Numbered from the stretch's first letter, positions 42,583 to 52,051 are shown. The stretch is DNA of 64,000 nucleotides from Sphingopyxis panaciterrae (GCF_011762125.1 NZ_JAASQN010000001.1:930001-994000); one strand, 5' to 3'. Notes: generated from the letters alone by a model not told the origin. Numbers and translations are program-made.

Positions 42583-44010
42583 TCAGCCTCCGCCGCCCCC
42601 GCCGCGCCGGCCACCGCCACCGCCGCCGCCCGCACCGCCGCCAGCGCCGCCGGACCCGGCAGCCGCTGCCGATGTGTCGTCGGAGAGCTGGCCGGTAATC
42701 ACCTTGGATCCGGCGCGCAGACTGCCCGAGGTAACTTCGGTGACGCTGCCGTTGGTTTCGCCCGTGGTGACCTGGACCGCCTGGGGCTGTCCCTCGCCGC
42801 CCAGAATATAGACGGTTTGCTGCGCGCCCCGATCGGACGTGACGGTCCGCTCCGGCCGGTCGCCGCCGCGCCGCGGGCGACGAGGCACCAGGGCGCCGGT
42901 GATCCCGCCGCTCGATGCAGCTGCCCCGGCCTGCGCGGGGCGGTAGCGCAGCGCGGCGTTGGGAATCAGCAGCGCATTCTGCTTGTGCATGGTGACGATA
43001 TCGGCGGTCGCGGTCATGCCGGGACGAAGCTGCTGTTTGGCGTTATCGACCGAAAGGATGGCGGTGTAGGCGACGACGGTGCCGGCGCTGGCGCTACTCG
43101 CGGTGGAGGATGACGAGGAAGACGACGAGTTGCCGCTGTTGTTCGACCCGACGTTGACGCGTTTGATCTTCGCCGGAAAGCGCTCGCCCGGAAAGGCGTC
43201 GACCGTGAAGGTGGCATCCTGGCCTTCCTTCACTTGTCCGACATCGGCTTCGTCGATCGACACCTCAAGCTCCATCTGACTGAGATCTTCGGCGATGGTG
43301 AACAGGACGGGGGCATTCAGGGACGCGGCGACGGTCTGACCGGGCTCGATATCGCGCGAAAGCACGACCCCGGTCACCGGTGAATAGATGCGCGCCTTCG
43401 ACAAATTGGTCTGTGCGGTGCCCAGCGCGGCGCGTTGCTGCGAAACCTGCGCGCGCGATGCCGCGAGCGACGCGGTGGCGCGCTTCTGGTCGGCGCGTGC
43501 AGCGTCGAGCTCGGTCTTTGAAGGCACACGGCCGCCCGACAGGCGGAACACCTCTTCCTGGCGCGCGAGCGTCGCGTTCGACAGCGCCAATGTGGCCTGT
43601 GCTTCGCCGACATTGGCCTCGGCGGCGGCGAGGCTTGCTTCGGCCTGAACGACCGAATCCTGCAGACGCGCCGGGTCGAGCGTCGCGAGCAATTGCCCCT
43701 TCGTCACGCGGTCGTTCACATCGACATAGACGTTCGTGATCAGCCCCGACTGTTCCGAACCGACATCGACCTGATTGATCGGCTTGATGTTGCCGGTGGC
43801 GGACACGGTGACGGTCAGCGCGCCCTTGCTGACCTCCCCGGTCGAATAGCGGACGGCGTCGCCGGGGCCGAAACAACGATAGAGCAGGAGGAGAAACAAC
43901 AACGCAAGCAGGGCGACGCCGATCCACTTTCCCCTGCGAAGCCAAGGGTTTGCCGGCTTCACGCCCAGAAATTCGTCGAGCGTCTCGTCGCGCTTTTTTT
44001 CGTCGGTCAT
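42583..44010 (-). CDS. MacA-like periplasmic adaptor (HlyD/RND membrane-fusion protein)
   Basis: A 475-residue adaptor with a short cytoplasmic start, membrane helix (WIGVALLALLFLLLLYRC), lipoyl half-motifs around a long coiled-coil hairpin (about 95-195; ASLAAAEANVGEAQATLALS, AARADQKRATASLAASRAQ), and a beta-barrel/MP domain. Two low-complexity features stand out: a serine run near 295 and an extremely glycine-rich C-terminus (last 25 residues). Its start overlaps the stop of the outer-membrane gene by 4 bases. It bridges the ABC permease and the TolC-type channel. Confidence 0.92.
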   Translation of the reverse strand: MTDEKKRDETLDEFLGVKPANPWLRRGKWIGVALLALLFLLLLYRCFGPGDAVRYSTGEVSKGALTVTVSATGNIKPINQVDVGSEQSGLITNVYVDVNDRVTKGQLLATLDPARLQDSVVQAEASLAAAEANVGEAQATLALSNATLARQEEVFRLSGGRVPSKTELDAARADQKRATASLAASRAQVSQQRAALGTAQTNLSKARIYSPVTGVVLSRDIEPGQTVAASLNAPVLFTIAEDLSQMELEVSIDEADVGQVKEGQDATFTVDAFPGERFPAKIKRVNVGSNNSGNSSSSSSSSTASSASAGTVVAYTAILSVDNAKQQLRPGMTATADIVTMHKQNALLIPNAALRYRPAQAGAAASSGGITGALVPRRPRRGGDRPERTVTSDRGAQQTVYILGGEGQPQAVQVTTGETNGSVTEVTSGSLRAGSKVITGQLSDDTSAAAAGSGGAGGGAGGGGGGGRRGGGGGG

Positions 44011-45413
44011 GCGCCGGTTCCGTTCGTTTCCATGGTCTGCCATCCGCCGCCGAGCGCATTATAAAGCTGGACCACGGCCAGCGCCTGCGCCGCTCGCGAA
44101 CTGGCCAGGCTGTTGCTCGACGACAGAAGCGAGGTTTCGATATTGGACAAGGTCTGAAAGTCGGTCAGCCCCGACTGATATTGCAGCCGGGCGAGAAAGG
44201 CGCTGTTGTTTGCCGCTTCGCGCGCGATCGCCAATTGGGCGCTGCGCTCGTCGGCCGACGACACCGCAACCAATGCGTTTTCGACGTCTTCGAGCGAGGT
44301 CAATATGGTCTGGCGGTAAGCGGCAAAGGCGCCGTCGGCGGCCGCACGCTGTGCCCGGACCCGCGACGCGCGGGCGCCGCCGTCGAACAATATCTGCGAC
44401 AGGCCCGCGAACAGCGATCCGGCGATCGTGTCGAACAGGCCCCCGGTGGTGAGGGCGCTGGTCCCGAGCGAACCGCTCAGGCTGAGCGAGGGCAGCAACT
44501 GCGCCTGCGCGACCCCGATACGGGCGGTCGCGGCCGCGAGGTCACGTTCGGACGAACGGACGTCGGGTCGCTGGCGAAGTGTGTCGGCGGGGAACCCTGC
44601 GGCGATGCCGGTCGGTGGGGCAGGAATCGGTGCCACCGGTTCAAGCGCCGCGGTCGCGGCGCCCGGTGCCTCGGCGGTCAGCACCGCGATGCGATTGAGT
44701 GCGTTGCGGATGCCAGTCCGGATTTCGGGGATGCTCGCTTCGGTCTGGGCCAGCTGGGTGCGCGCCTGCTGCTCGTCGAGCGAGGAGGCGAGGCCCGCCT
44801 GCACCCGCCAGCGGGCGATATCATAATTGTCGCGCTGATAGCCGACGGTGCTTTGGGCGATCGCGAGCTGTTCCTGCGCGAGGCGCAGCTGCACATAATT
44901 CGTCACGAGTTCGGCGATGATCGCGATCCGTACGCCGGCGAGGTCATAGCCGGTTGCCGCCTCGTCGGCCCGTGCCGCCTCGACCGCCCGCCGGTTGCCG
45001 CCGAACAGGTCGACCTGCCAGTCAGCGTCGAGACCCAGCGAAAAACTGCTGCTGTCCTTGCCGTTGATCACGACGTTGCGGCCCGCGCGGCCGCTCCCGC
45101 TGACCGTCGGCAACAGGTCGGCGCCGGCCTGGATCGTCGCTTCGCGGGCTTGCCTAAGACGCGCCTGTGCCTGGACGATGTCGAGATTGACCGAAATGGC
45201 GCGTTCGACAAGCCGGTCGAGCGCCGGATCGTTGAACCGCTTCCACCACGACGCGAGCCCGGCCTCGTCGAGCGCCGCGACGCTGCCATCGCTATACGTC
45301 GAAGGCAGTGCCAGATCGCCTGACGTGGCGGGGCGATAATCGGGGCCGACGCTGCAGGATGCCAGCGATGCCGATGCCAGCAGGACGATCAAAGATCCGT
45401 ATCGCTCGCTCAT
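44007..45413 (-). CDS. TolC/NodT-family outer-membrane efflux lipoprotein
   Basis: A 468-residue outer-membrane factor. The leader ends with a lipobox (ASLASCSVGPDYRPA), so it should be lipid-anchored, as in the NodT/OprM subgroup. The two OEP repeats are visible through helices such as VERAISVNLDIVQAQARLRQ and GGLFDTIAGSLFAGLSQILFDG followed by ASRVRAQRAAADGAF. It is the first gene of the operon with the adaptor, ATPase and permease, so the order is OMF-adaptor-ATPase-permease. Confidence 0.92.
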   Translation of the reverse strand: MSERYGSLIVLLASASLASCSVGPDYRPATSGDLALPSTYSDGSVAALDEAGLASWWKRFNDPALDRLVERAISVNLDIVQAQARLRQAREATIQAGADLLPTVSGSGRAGRNVVINGKDSSSFSLGLDADWQVDLFGGNRRAVEAARADEAATGYDLAGVRIAIIAELVTNYVQLRLAQEQLAIAQSTVGYQRDNYDIARWRVQAGLASSLDEQQARTQLAQTEASIPEIRTGIRNALNRIAVLTAEAPGAATAALEPVAPIPAPPTGIAAGFPADTLRQRPDVRSSERDLAAATARIGVAQAQLLPSLSLSGSLGTSALTTGGLFDTIAGSLFAGLSQILFDGGARASRVRAQRAAADGAFAAYRQTILTSLEDVENALVAVSSADERSAQLAIAREAANNSAFLARLQYQSGLTDFQTLSNIETSLLSSSNSLASSRAAQALAVVQLYNALGGGWQTMETNGTGA

Positions 45414-45625
45414 CTACGGCATCCATATCAAGGTTGCCCGGCTTTCACAGGCGCCGGCGATCGGTGATCGTGCCCACCTTGTAACGACTTGCGATACCCA
45501 GTCAAAATCCATTTAAACACTTGTGACCCGAGAGCTGCCACGTGCAACATATCCCATCGGCCGCGAAGCTGCCGACCGAAGCGCCGTCCTCGGGTTCGCC
45601 GGGATGGCGCGGTTCGGCTCGCGAT

Positions 45626-46972
45626 TCAGCCGATGTGCGTGTCCTGCCGCAGCGCGGACCAGCCCCATGCCACCAGCCAGACGCAAAAGCCCGCCATCAA
45701 CCCATAGGCGACCATCGGGTGCCAGTTGTAGAGCAGCACCCCGATCGCGGGCGAGACGATATAGGCCGATCCGTTGATCGACGCGGTCATGCCCGCGACG
45801 GCACCCTGATCGCGGCGGGGGACGGCGAGTGAGGAGCCGGCGGTGAAGCCGGGGCGGAACAGGCCGAAACCGAGCGAAGCGGTCGCGAAGCCGATGACGA
45901 TGCCGTGCAAATCCTGCGCGAGGCCGGTCATCACGATCCCGCAGATGGCGAGAGCCGCGCCCCAGAGGACGGTCGGGCGCGGGGTCATCTTGAACAATGG
46001 AATCAGCCCCCATTGCGCGAGCAGCGTCGCGAAAGCGCTGGCCATCAGGACCGTACCGGTCAGCTCGGCGGCGGTTTTCGGATCGCCGCGCAAATGAAGC
46101 CGATCGAGGATCAGGAATCCGATGACGCCGATCATCATCGCTTGCGCCTGTCCGCCGAGCAAGCCGGCGAGCAGCCACGGCCGAACCCGCTCATCGCGCC
46201 AGCTCAGCGGTTCTTGCGCCGGGGCATCGGGATCATTTTCCTCGTCACTCGTCGGTTCGATTGGCCCTGCCGACAGCGGGTAGGGCGCGATCGCGCCGCG
46301 CGCCGCGAAGCGCGGCGTATCGTTGGGGAGGCGCCAGCGCAGCAAGGCCAGCACGACCATTCCGATCAGCGCGAAGATCAGCATCGGGCCGGCCATTCCG
46401 ACGACCGGCAGAATGAAATAGGGCGCGACCGCGGGCCCGATCACCGTCCCGATGCCGAAGGAGGAGGAGACGAGCGACAGCGCCTGCGTCCGCTCTTCCG
46501 GGTCGGTGCGCGAGGCCACATAGGCCTGGACCGCGGGCGGTGCGGCGGATCCCAGTCCGCCGTAAAGGCTGCGAAACAGCGCGAATATGACGAAGGTGAG
46601 CCCGGCGCCGATCAGCCCCTTCAGTCCGGCCCAAAGGACAAGGCCGCAAAGGGCCATCGACGAGAGGAAGCCGATGATACCGAGCGCCATCAGCGCCTTG
46701 CGGCCGCGCTTGTCCGATTGCCGCGCCCAATGCGGCGCGGTGAGAACCCAGAGCAGCGCCGACCAGCTGAAGGCCAGGCTGACCCAGACGTCGGGGATAT
46801 GCAGTGTGGTTCCGATCGCGGGCAGGATCGATTGCATCGCGGTGTTGCCCGCCGCGGCGACCAGCATCACCGCGAAGAGGACCGCCATGCGGTCGGCGGG
46901 GATCGATTGCGAAACCGTCGCCATATCCTGTTGGCCCCTGCTGGCGCCTGCCGCCTTCGGCTCGTCGCGCAT
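45626..46972 (-). CDS. MFS transporter
   Basis: A 448-residue major facilitator superfamily permease with about 12 membrane segments and an acidic central loop (SDEENDPDAPAQEPLSWRDE). The motif between helices 2 and 3 (WARQSDKRGRKALMALGI) is the MFS motif A (GxxxDRxGRR variant). It most resembles drug:proton antiporter types of the 12-TM group; the substrate cannot be assigned. GGGAG precedes ATG 46972; an ATG further upstream at 47014 lacks such a site. Confidence 0.88.
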   Translation of the reverse strand: MRDEPKAAGASRGQQDMATVSQSIPADRMAVLFAVMLVAAAGNTAMQSILPAIGTTLHIPDVWVSLAFSWSALLWVLTAPHWARQSDKRGRKALMALGIIGFLSSMALCGLVLWAGLKGLIGAGLTFVIFALFRSLYGGLGSAAPPAVQAYVASRTDPEERTQALSLVSSSFGIGTVIGPAVAPYFILPVVGMAGPMLIFALIGMVVLALLRWRLPNDTPRFAARGAIAPYPLSAGPIEPTSDEENDPDAPAQEPLSWRDERVRPWLLAGLLGGQAQAMMIGVIGFLILDRLHLRGDPKTAAELTGTVLMASAFATLLAQWGLIPLFKMTPRPTVLWGAALAICGIVMTGLAQDLHGIVIGFATASLGFGLFRPGFTAGSSLAVPRRDQGAVAGMTASINGSAYIVSPAIGVLLYNWHPMVAYGLMAGFCVWLVAWGWSALRQDTHIG

Positions 46973-47088
46973 CCCTGTCTCCCTACACCGCGAGGAAGCG
47001 CTGTCCAGAGTCAAGCCCCACTCTTTCCTTGCGCCCGCGCGCCTATTTTGCCACCCCTTTAAGCAACCGCAACAACGCGAAAGCCATC

Positions 47089-47724
47089 ATGACCAATCCC
47101 CGGGCGCAGGCCCAATCGAATGTCGCGCCGATCCGCCGGATCCGCGAAAGGCTGAAGCGCTTTTTCGGGCCGTGGGGCATGTTCGTCCGCGGTTTCATCA
47201 AGCATCCGGTGATGGTCGGGTCGATCGTGCCGTCGTCGCCGACGCTGATCCGCCACATGCTGAAACCCGTGGACTGGAAGAATACGAAGCTGTTCGTCGA
47301 ATATGGCCCGGGTGTCGGCACCTTTTGCCGCCCGGTGCTCGAACATATGGCCGGCGACGCGACGCTGATCGCGATCGACACCAACGAGGATTTCATCGAT
47401 TATCTGCGGGGGAATATCCGCGACAGCCGCTTTATCGCGGTCCACGGGTCGGCGGCGGATGTCGAGGATATCATCGCCGCGCACGGGTTCGATCACGCCG
47501 ATTATGTCCTGTCGGGCCTGCCGTTCTCCACCTTGCCCGCGGGTGTCGGCCCGGCGATCGCGGCGGCGACGCATCGCGCGCTGCGCCCCGGCGGCGCCTT
47601 CCTCGTCTATCAGTTCCGCGCCCGCGCGCGGGACTTTCTGGCGGCGCATTTTGGCCGCATCGACAATGCGTTCGAATGGGTCAATGTCCCGCCCTGCTTT
47701 CTCTTCTGGGGCTGGAAGGAATAG
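47089..47724 (+). CDS. PmtA-like phospholipid N-methyltransferase (class I SAM-dependent)
   Basis: A 211-residue SAM-dependent methyltransferase. VGSIVPSSPTLIRHML is a marker of the PmtA/COG3963 type; motif I is VEYGPGVGTFCRPVLEHM, then LIAIDTNEDFIDYLR and DYVLSGLPFSTLPAGVG. Family members methylate phosphatidylethanolamine towards phosphatidylcholine, or other lipids and rRNA in related groups, so the lipid role is likely but not proven. The basic N-terminal helix (IRRIRERLKRFFGPWG) could bind membranes. The convergent phospholipase D-type gene also fits phospholipid metabolism. Confidence 0.8.
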   Translation: MTNPRAQAQSNVAPIRRIRERLKRFFGPWGMFVRGFIKHPVMVGSIVPSSPTLIRHMLKPVDWKNTKLFVEYGPGVGTFCRPVLEHMAGDATLIAIDTNEDFIDYLRGNIRDSRFIAVHGSAADVEDIIAAHGFDHADYVLSGLPFSTLPAGVGPAIAAATHRALRPGGAFLVYQFRARARDFLAAHFGRIDNAFEWVNVPPCFLFWGWKE

Positions 47725-47727
47725 AGC

Positions 47728-48924
47728 TTACACCTCGGTATCGGGGTCGGTCTCGGCGAGGCCGAAGTTCAGCCGCCGCGTGACGGTATAATCGGCAAAA
47801 CCGACGACAAACCACGACAATGTCCAGCGCAGCCGCGTCAGCCAGCCGGCGCGCGCCTTTTGAACGTCGGCGGTGATGATAGCGCAATCGGCCTCCAGCC
47901 CGGCGATGAAATCGCGCATTTGCCGCGCAAATCCGGCGTCGGCGATGCGCAGCATGACCTCGACATTGACGAACAGGCTGCGCATATCGAAATTTGCGGT
48001 ACCGACATGGACGACATCGTCGATGACGATCAGCTTCATGTGCAGCCGGCACGGAAGATATTCCCAGACCGTCGCCCGCTTGCGCAACAAATAGCCGAAA
48101 AGCAGGCGCGAGGCGCCGATGGTGGCCGGATTGTCCGACTTCGCCGCCATCACAAAGCGGGCGCGTCCGCGCTTTGCCACGCGCCCCAGCCGCCGCAGCA
48201 TGCCCTGACCGGGCGAAAAATAGGCCATCGCCATGTCGAGCTGATGCGCGCGGTCGAGGTCGGCGCGGACCGAGCGCGCCCATGGCGACAGGCGCTGGGT
48301 TGGCCCGCCGACCAGCCACGACACGGGCCCGCTATCGACCGGCCATTCGCGGATCAACCGGCGCAGCATCAAAAGCTTGCCGTCGTTGTTCACCGTATAA
48401 TCGTGGATTTCGGCGAACCAGTCGACCATCCGCGCCACCGTCGGCCCGCGCACGACGATGCCAAGGTCGAACCAGCAATGGGTGCGGCGGTTGCTGAGAT
48501 AGGGATCGGCGATGTTGAAACCGCCGGTTACCGCGACATTGTCGTCGATCAGCAGCAGTTTCTGGTGATTGCGGATCAGATAGCTCGATCGCCAATGCCG
48601 CGAGAAGAAGGTCACGCTGCCGCCCGCCGCCCGCAGCGGGGCAAAGACGCTGTCCGATATGTCCGACGAGCCGAAGCTGTCGATCACCGCGCGGACGCGG
48701 ACCCCGCGTTTCGCCGCCGCGGTCATCGCGTCCAGCACCTGCGCCCCCGCGATGTCATGCTTGAAGATATACATGACCATGTCGACGCTACGGATCGCCC
48801 CGCCAAGCAGCGCGAGGATCCGCTCGAGCCGCTGGTCGCCGTCGACGATGACCTCGATCCGGTGCCCCGCGACATCGGCCGTCAGCGTCCTGGCATCGCT
48901 GACGGGAAGGGGCGCGGCGGTCAT
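47728..48924 (-). CDS. Phospholipase D/cardiolipin synthase-like protein
   Basis: A 398-residue protein with two HKD motifs: HQKLLLIDDNVAVTGGFNIA in the first half and HMKLIVIDDVVHVGTANFDM in the second, each with HxK(x)4D. This is the phospholipase D/cardiolipin synthase (ClsB-like) fold without N-terminal membrane helices; the family makes cardiolipin or related phospholipids by phosphatidyl transfer. The C-terminus has a hydrophobic stretch (LRWTLSWFVVGFADYTVT). ATG 48924 is chosen. It is convergent with the phospholipid methyltransferase-like gene, 3 bases between stops. Confidence 0.88.
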   Translation of the reverse strand: MTAAPLPVSDARTLTADVAGHRIEVIVDGDQRLERILALLGGAIRSVDMVMYIFKHDIAGAQVLDAMTAAAKRGVRVRAVIDSFGSSDISDSVFAPLRAAGGSVTFFSRHWRSSYLIRNHQKLLLIDDNVAVTGGFNIADPYLSNRRTHCWFDLGIVVRGPTVARMVDWFAEIHDYTVNNDGKLLMLRRLIREWPVDSGPVSWLVGGPTQRLSPWARSVRADLDRAHQLDMAMAYFSPGQGMLRRLGRVAKRGRARFVMAAKSDNPATIGASRLLFGYLLRKRATVWEYLPCRLHMKLIVIDDVVHVGTANFDMRSLFVNVEVMLRIADAGFARQMRDFIAGLEADCAIITADVQKARAGWLTRLRWTLSWFVVGFADYTVTRRLNFGLAETDPDTEV

Positions 48925-48987
48925 GCACCGCTCATAGGCCCGGCGCGGCGCGGGGGGCAAGGACGGACGGCAGTAGACGCGGTTTTA

Positions 48988-49016
48988 TTGACATTCGCAT
49001 GCGGCGCTGCTAGCGC
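48988..49016 (+). promoter_or_regulatory. Putative sigma-70 type promoter of rpoZ
   Basis: TTGACA at 48988-48993, a 17-base spacer and TAGCGC at 49011-49016, about 60 bases before the rpoZ ATG. The -35 is consensus, the -10 weak but of a form common in alphaproteobacteria. Confidence 0.45.
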
Positions 49017-49076
49017 GCAGCGCTTGCCGCCACGCCCCCAAAAAGGGCATGGCCTCTCCTCAATCAAGGAATTACC

Positions 49077-49421
49077 ATGGCCCGCGTTACCGTCGAGGAT
49101 TGCGTCGACAAAGTTTCCAACCGTTTCGACCTGGTTCTGCTCTCGGCGCATCGCGCGCGCGAAATCTCGGGTGGTTCGGAGCTGACCATCGACCGCGATC
49201 GCGACAAGAACCCCGTCGTCGCGCTGCGCGAGATCGCCGAACAGACCGTGCGTCCGAAGGATCTGCAGGAAACTTTGGTCGGTTCGATGCAGAAGGTCGT
49301 CGTCGACGATGACGACACGCCCGATGAAATCAGCTCGATCAGCCGTTCGGCCGAAGCGCTTCGCCTGACCGCCGCGGCCCCGCCGCGCAGCCCGGCAGGC
49401 GGTGGCAGCGACTTCGAATAA
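49077..49421 (+). CDS. rpoZ: DNA-directed RNA polymerase subunit omega
   Basis: A 114-residue omega subunit, needed for RNA polymerase assembly and ppGpp binding in many bacteria. [20 protein letters not shown] followed by [10 protein letters not shown] is diagnostic, and the conserved [15 protein letters not shown] follows. AAGGA precedes the ATG. A likely promoter (48988-49016) and an intrinsic terminator (49443-49475) frame it as a single-gene unit; spoT, often its neighbour, is not in the window. Confidence 0.96.
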   Translation: MARVTVEDCVDKVSNRFDLVLLSAHRAREISGGSELTIDRDRDKNPVVALREIAEQTVRPKDLQETLVGSMQKVVVDDDDTPDEISSISRSAEALRLTAAAPPRSPAGGGSDFE

Positions 49422-49442
49422 GTCGCGCCATTACGGATTATG

Positions 49443-49475
49443 AAAAAGGGTCGCGGGAAACCGCGGCCCTTTTTT
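49443..49475 (+). terminator. Intrinsic terminator of rpoZ
   Basis: GGGTCGCGG-GAAA-CCGCGGCCC with a T6 run after the stem and an A5 run before it; GAAA tetraloop. It begins 21 bases after the rpoZ stop codon and can work in both directions. Confidence 0.9.
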
Positions 49476-49534
49476 GTTGGCGGTTGTGCATTTGGCTGGG
49501 GCGGCTGGTTGCGGCCGATTGTTGCCCTTTTTCA

Positions 49535-49625
49535 GTCATCCCGGGCTTGACCCGGGATCCCGCTTTTCTGAGGGTAACGCAGGTTTCGACGTCCAGCGGG
49601 ACCCCGGATCAAGTCCGGGGTGACG
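49535..49625. repeat. Palindromic repeat, family B, copy 4 (long form)
   Basis: TCCCGGGCTTGACCCGGGAT, inner arm CCCGCTTTT, a short loop, CAGCGGGACC and CCGGATCAAGTCCGGGGTGA. Near-identical in plan to copies at 17514 and 54667. It is the main content of the 306-base gap between rpoZ and the SPOR gene; the rest of that gap holds only the rpoZ terminator. Confidence 0.9.
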
Positions 49626-49727
49626 AAAAAGGGAATGTCCGCAACCGGCCGGAAGTTGCCGTTCCCGTCGGGGTACACAAACGAGCGAATGGCCGCTTTC
49701 CTACCCCAAGGCCGACACCCTGGTAAG

Positions 49728-51044
49728 TTACCTGTCGACAACGAGGCAGGCCTGGCCCGACTTGCGGACGGTGGCGCAGAAGCTTTCGGTTTCGCCCTTG
49801 TTTGCGAAATCACCGACCTGCAGGCGGGTCAGCTTGCCCTGCACAAGATAGGGCTGGCGCGCCGCGAAGGCGGGGTGCTTCTTTTCGAGGCTGAGCCACA
49901 GCTTGCGCGCATTGCCCTCGACCCCGAAGGCCCCGAGCTGCGCGCGCCACGGGCTCGCCGTCGCACTGCGCACTGATGCTGCCGGGGCAGCAGGCGCCGC
50001 GGCGACAGCCACGGGCGCGGGCTGCGCGACCGGGGTCACGGGAACGGGCTGCGCCGGCTCGGGCGCGGGCGGCAATTCGCCGCTTTCGGGCGGCGCGGTG
50101 TAGGTCGTTCCGGGCTGCGCCGGCGCGGCCCGTGCCGGGGCGGGCTGCGACGGCGGCAGCGCGGCGGTGCGGATCGGTGCCGGGACCGCGCGGACGGGCG
50201 CTGGCGTGGTCGCCGTTGCGGCGGCGGCTTCGCTGGCGGCCTGAACCGCCGCTGCTGCGGCGGCGTCGGCGGCGGGTGAGGAGAGCGGCGCAGGCGCCGG
50301 GACCGGGGTGACGCGCGCCGGTGGAGCGGGTGCCGGCGCGATCACGGGCGGCGGCGCATAGGCGGTTCCGGGCTGCGAAGCGGGCAGGCTGGCGGTTTTT
50401 ACCGGCGACGGGGTGGGCTTGGCCGGGGCCGGCGCGGCGGCATTGACCGCGGCCAGGCGCGCGCGTTGCTCGTTCTTCTCCATTTCGGGGAGCATCGCGA
50501 GGCCGCGCTGGCGCTGTTCGAGCGGGATGAGGTTGTCGAGCTGCGCCAGCCGCGCCGAAGCGATGCCGAGCCCGGCGTCGCTCGCGCGCTTGGTCAGCGC
50601 ATAGGCGCGCGGCCAGTCCTGCGCGGCAAGGTCGCCATTGAACATCGCGGTGCCGAGGACATATTGCGCGCGCGGCTCGCCACGCTCGGCCGAGCGGAGG
50701 ATATAGCTCATCGCCTCCTCGCGGCGGTTCGCGGTGAAGAGGATGAGGCCCAGATTATCCTCGGCCTGCAAATGCCCCTGTTTCGCGGCGCGGCGGTACC
50801 AGGTTTCGGCCTGCGTCAGATCGGCGGGCACGCCGCGGCCGAGCTTATAGGCCTGGCCGAGATTGAATTGCGCATCGGCATCGCCGGCCAGCGCGAGCGG
50901 CCGCCACTCGGCCACCGCGGCTTGATAGTCACCCGCCTGCCACGCCTCGACGCCTTGCTTGACGTCGGCGTGTGCGGGAGCCGCGAGGATCGCCGCCGAA
51001 GCGAGCGGGATCGCCAGAAAAAGGGCGGTGCGGAATGAGCGCAT
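49728..51044 (-). CDS. Sel1-repeat and SPOR domain periplasmic protein
   Basis: A 438-residue exported protein. After a signal peptide (to about 27) come Sel1/TPR-like repeats (about 28-170; ADAQFNLGQAYKLGRGVPAD, TQAETWYRRAAKQGHLQAED), then a very long Ala/Pro-rich linker (about 200-360), and a C-terminal SPOR domain (about 365-438; SPWRAQLGAFGVEGNARKLW). SPOR domains bind denuded septal peptidoglycan glycans. A protein with a related plan is encoded at 52714-54108 on the other side of a divergent ParA gene, so the two SPOR proteins flank a ParA/RHH pair. Confidence 0.9.
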   Translation of the reverse strand: MRSFRTALFLAIPLASAAILAAPAHADVKQGVEAWQAGDYQAAVAEWRPLALAGDADAQFNLGQAYKLGRGVPADLTQAETWYRRAAKQGHLQAEDNLGLILFTANRREEAMSYILRSAERGEPRAQYVLGTAMFNGDLAAQDWPRAYALTKRASDAGLGIASARLAQLDNLIPLEQRQRGLAMLPEMEKNEQRARLAAVNAAAPAPAKPTPSPVKTASLPASQPGTAYAPPPVIAPAPAPPARVTPVPAPAPLSSPAADAAAAAAVQAASEAAAATATTPAPVRAVPAPIRTAALPPSQPAPARAAPAQPGTTYTAPPESGELPPAPEPAQPVPVTPVAQPAPVAVAAAPAAPAASVRSATASPWRAQLGAFGVEGNARKLWLSLEKKHPAFAARQPYLVQGKLTRLQVGDFANKGETESFCATVRKSGQACLVVDR

Positions 51045-51239
51045 CTGTATTCTCCAATGACATGCGCCGCTCAGGATGAAGAATCCCGGGCGGTGCGCAG
51101 TCCCGAAGCCGTCCTACCCATAAATGGCTAACAGCGCGTTAGCGACGGGCAAGCGATACGCGAATCCTGATCCGTTTCGGGACACCTGTCCGTAAAGCCG
51201 ATGTTTACCACAAGCGTGAAGAAGGTGTTCACCCTCTTT

Positions 51240-51266
51240 TTGACATCGTTAACCCAATTTTAGCGC
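51240..51266 (+). promoter_or_regulatory. Putative promoter of the ParA gene
   Basis: TTGACA at 51240-51245 followed after 15 bases by TAGCGC (51261-51266), in an unusually AT-rich part of the 269-base gap; the same pair of boxes is seen before rpoZ with a 17-base spacer. Confidence 0.38.
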
Positions 51267-51313
51267 CCCGCGTGGCATTCCCCGCCGCAATTGAGGTAAT
51301 CAGGGGGGCAGTC

Positions 51314-52036
51314 GTGCGCGTTTTGGCATTGGCTTCACAAAAGGGCGGGTCGGGCAAGACGACATTGTCGGGGCATCTCGCGGTGCAGGCGCAACTCGCC
51401 GGCGCCGGTCCGGTGGTGCTGATCGACATCGATCCGCAAGGCTCGCTCGCCGATTGGTGGAACGAACGCGAAACCGACCTTCCGGCCTTTGCCCAGACCA
51501 CGGTCGCGCGGCTTGCCTCGGACCTCGAAATCCTCCGCCAGCAAGGCTTCAAACTCGCCGTTATCGACACGCCGCCGGCGATCACCATGGCAATCCAGAG
51601 CGTCATTTCGGTTGCCGAACTGATCGTCGTCCCGACGCGCCCCAGCCCGCACGACCTGCGCGCCGTCGGCGCGACCGTCGATCTGTGCGAACGCGCCGGC
51701 AAGCCGCTGGTTTTCGTCGTCAACGCCGCGACGCCGAAAGCGAAGATCACCAGCGAAGCCGCGGTTGCGCTGTCGCAGCATGGCACCGTCGCGCCGGTCA
51801 CGCTGCATCACCGCGTCGATTATGCCGCGTCGATGATCGATGGCCGCACGGTGATGGAAGTCGATCCGAACGGCCGCTCGGCCGAGGAGATCCGCCAGCT
51901 CTGGTCCTATATGAACGACCGGCTGGAAAAGAATTTCCGCCGTACGATCTTCTCGTCGCCGCTGCCTTCGCAGTCCGGCTATGGCGCGGTCCGTCCGATG
52001 GGCGGTGGCTTCGGCCGCCGCATCGCGGGCCAGTAA
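51314..52036 (+). CDS. ParA/MinD-family ATPase
   Basis: A 240-residue deviant Walker ATPase: ALASQKGGSGKTTLSGHLAV (deviant Walker A, KGGSGKT), VLIDIDPQGSLADWW, AVIDTPPA and IVVPTRPSPHDLRAV. Such ATPases position DNA, protein clusters or cell-surface machines. No ParB of the chromosomal type and no parS-like site is seen; instead the next gene encodes an RHH-like protein, typical of type Ib partition partners. GTG 51314 with GGGGGG upstream is taken as start; the frame is open to 51272. It opens a three-gene operon followed by a SPOR protein gene. Confidence 0.9.
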   Translation: MRVLALASQKGGSGKTTLSGHLAVQAQLAGAGPVVLIDIDPQGSLADWWNERETDLPAFAQTTVARLASDLEILRQQGFKLAVIDTPPAITMAIQSVISVAELIVVPTRPSPHDLRAVGATVDLCERAGKPLVFVVNAATPKAKITSEAAVALSQHGTVAPVTLHHRVDYAASMIDGRTVMEVDPNGRSAEEIRQLWSYMNDRLEKNFRRTIFSSPLPSQSGYGAVRPMGGGFGRRIAGQ

Positions 52037-52051
52037 GGGGGAGCCGGAGTG

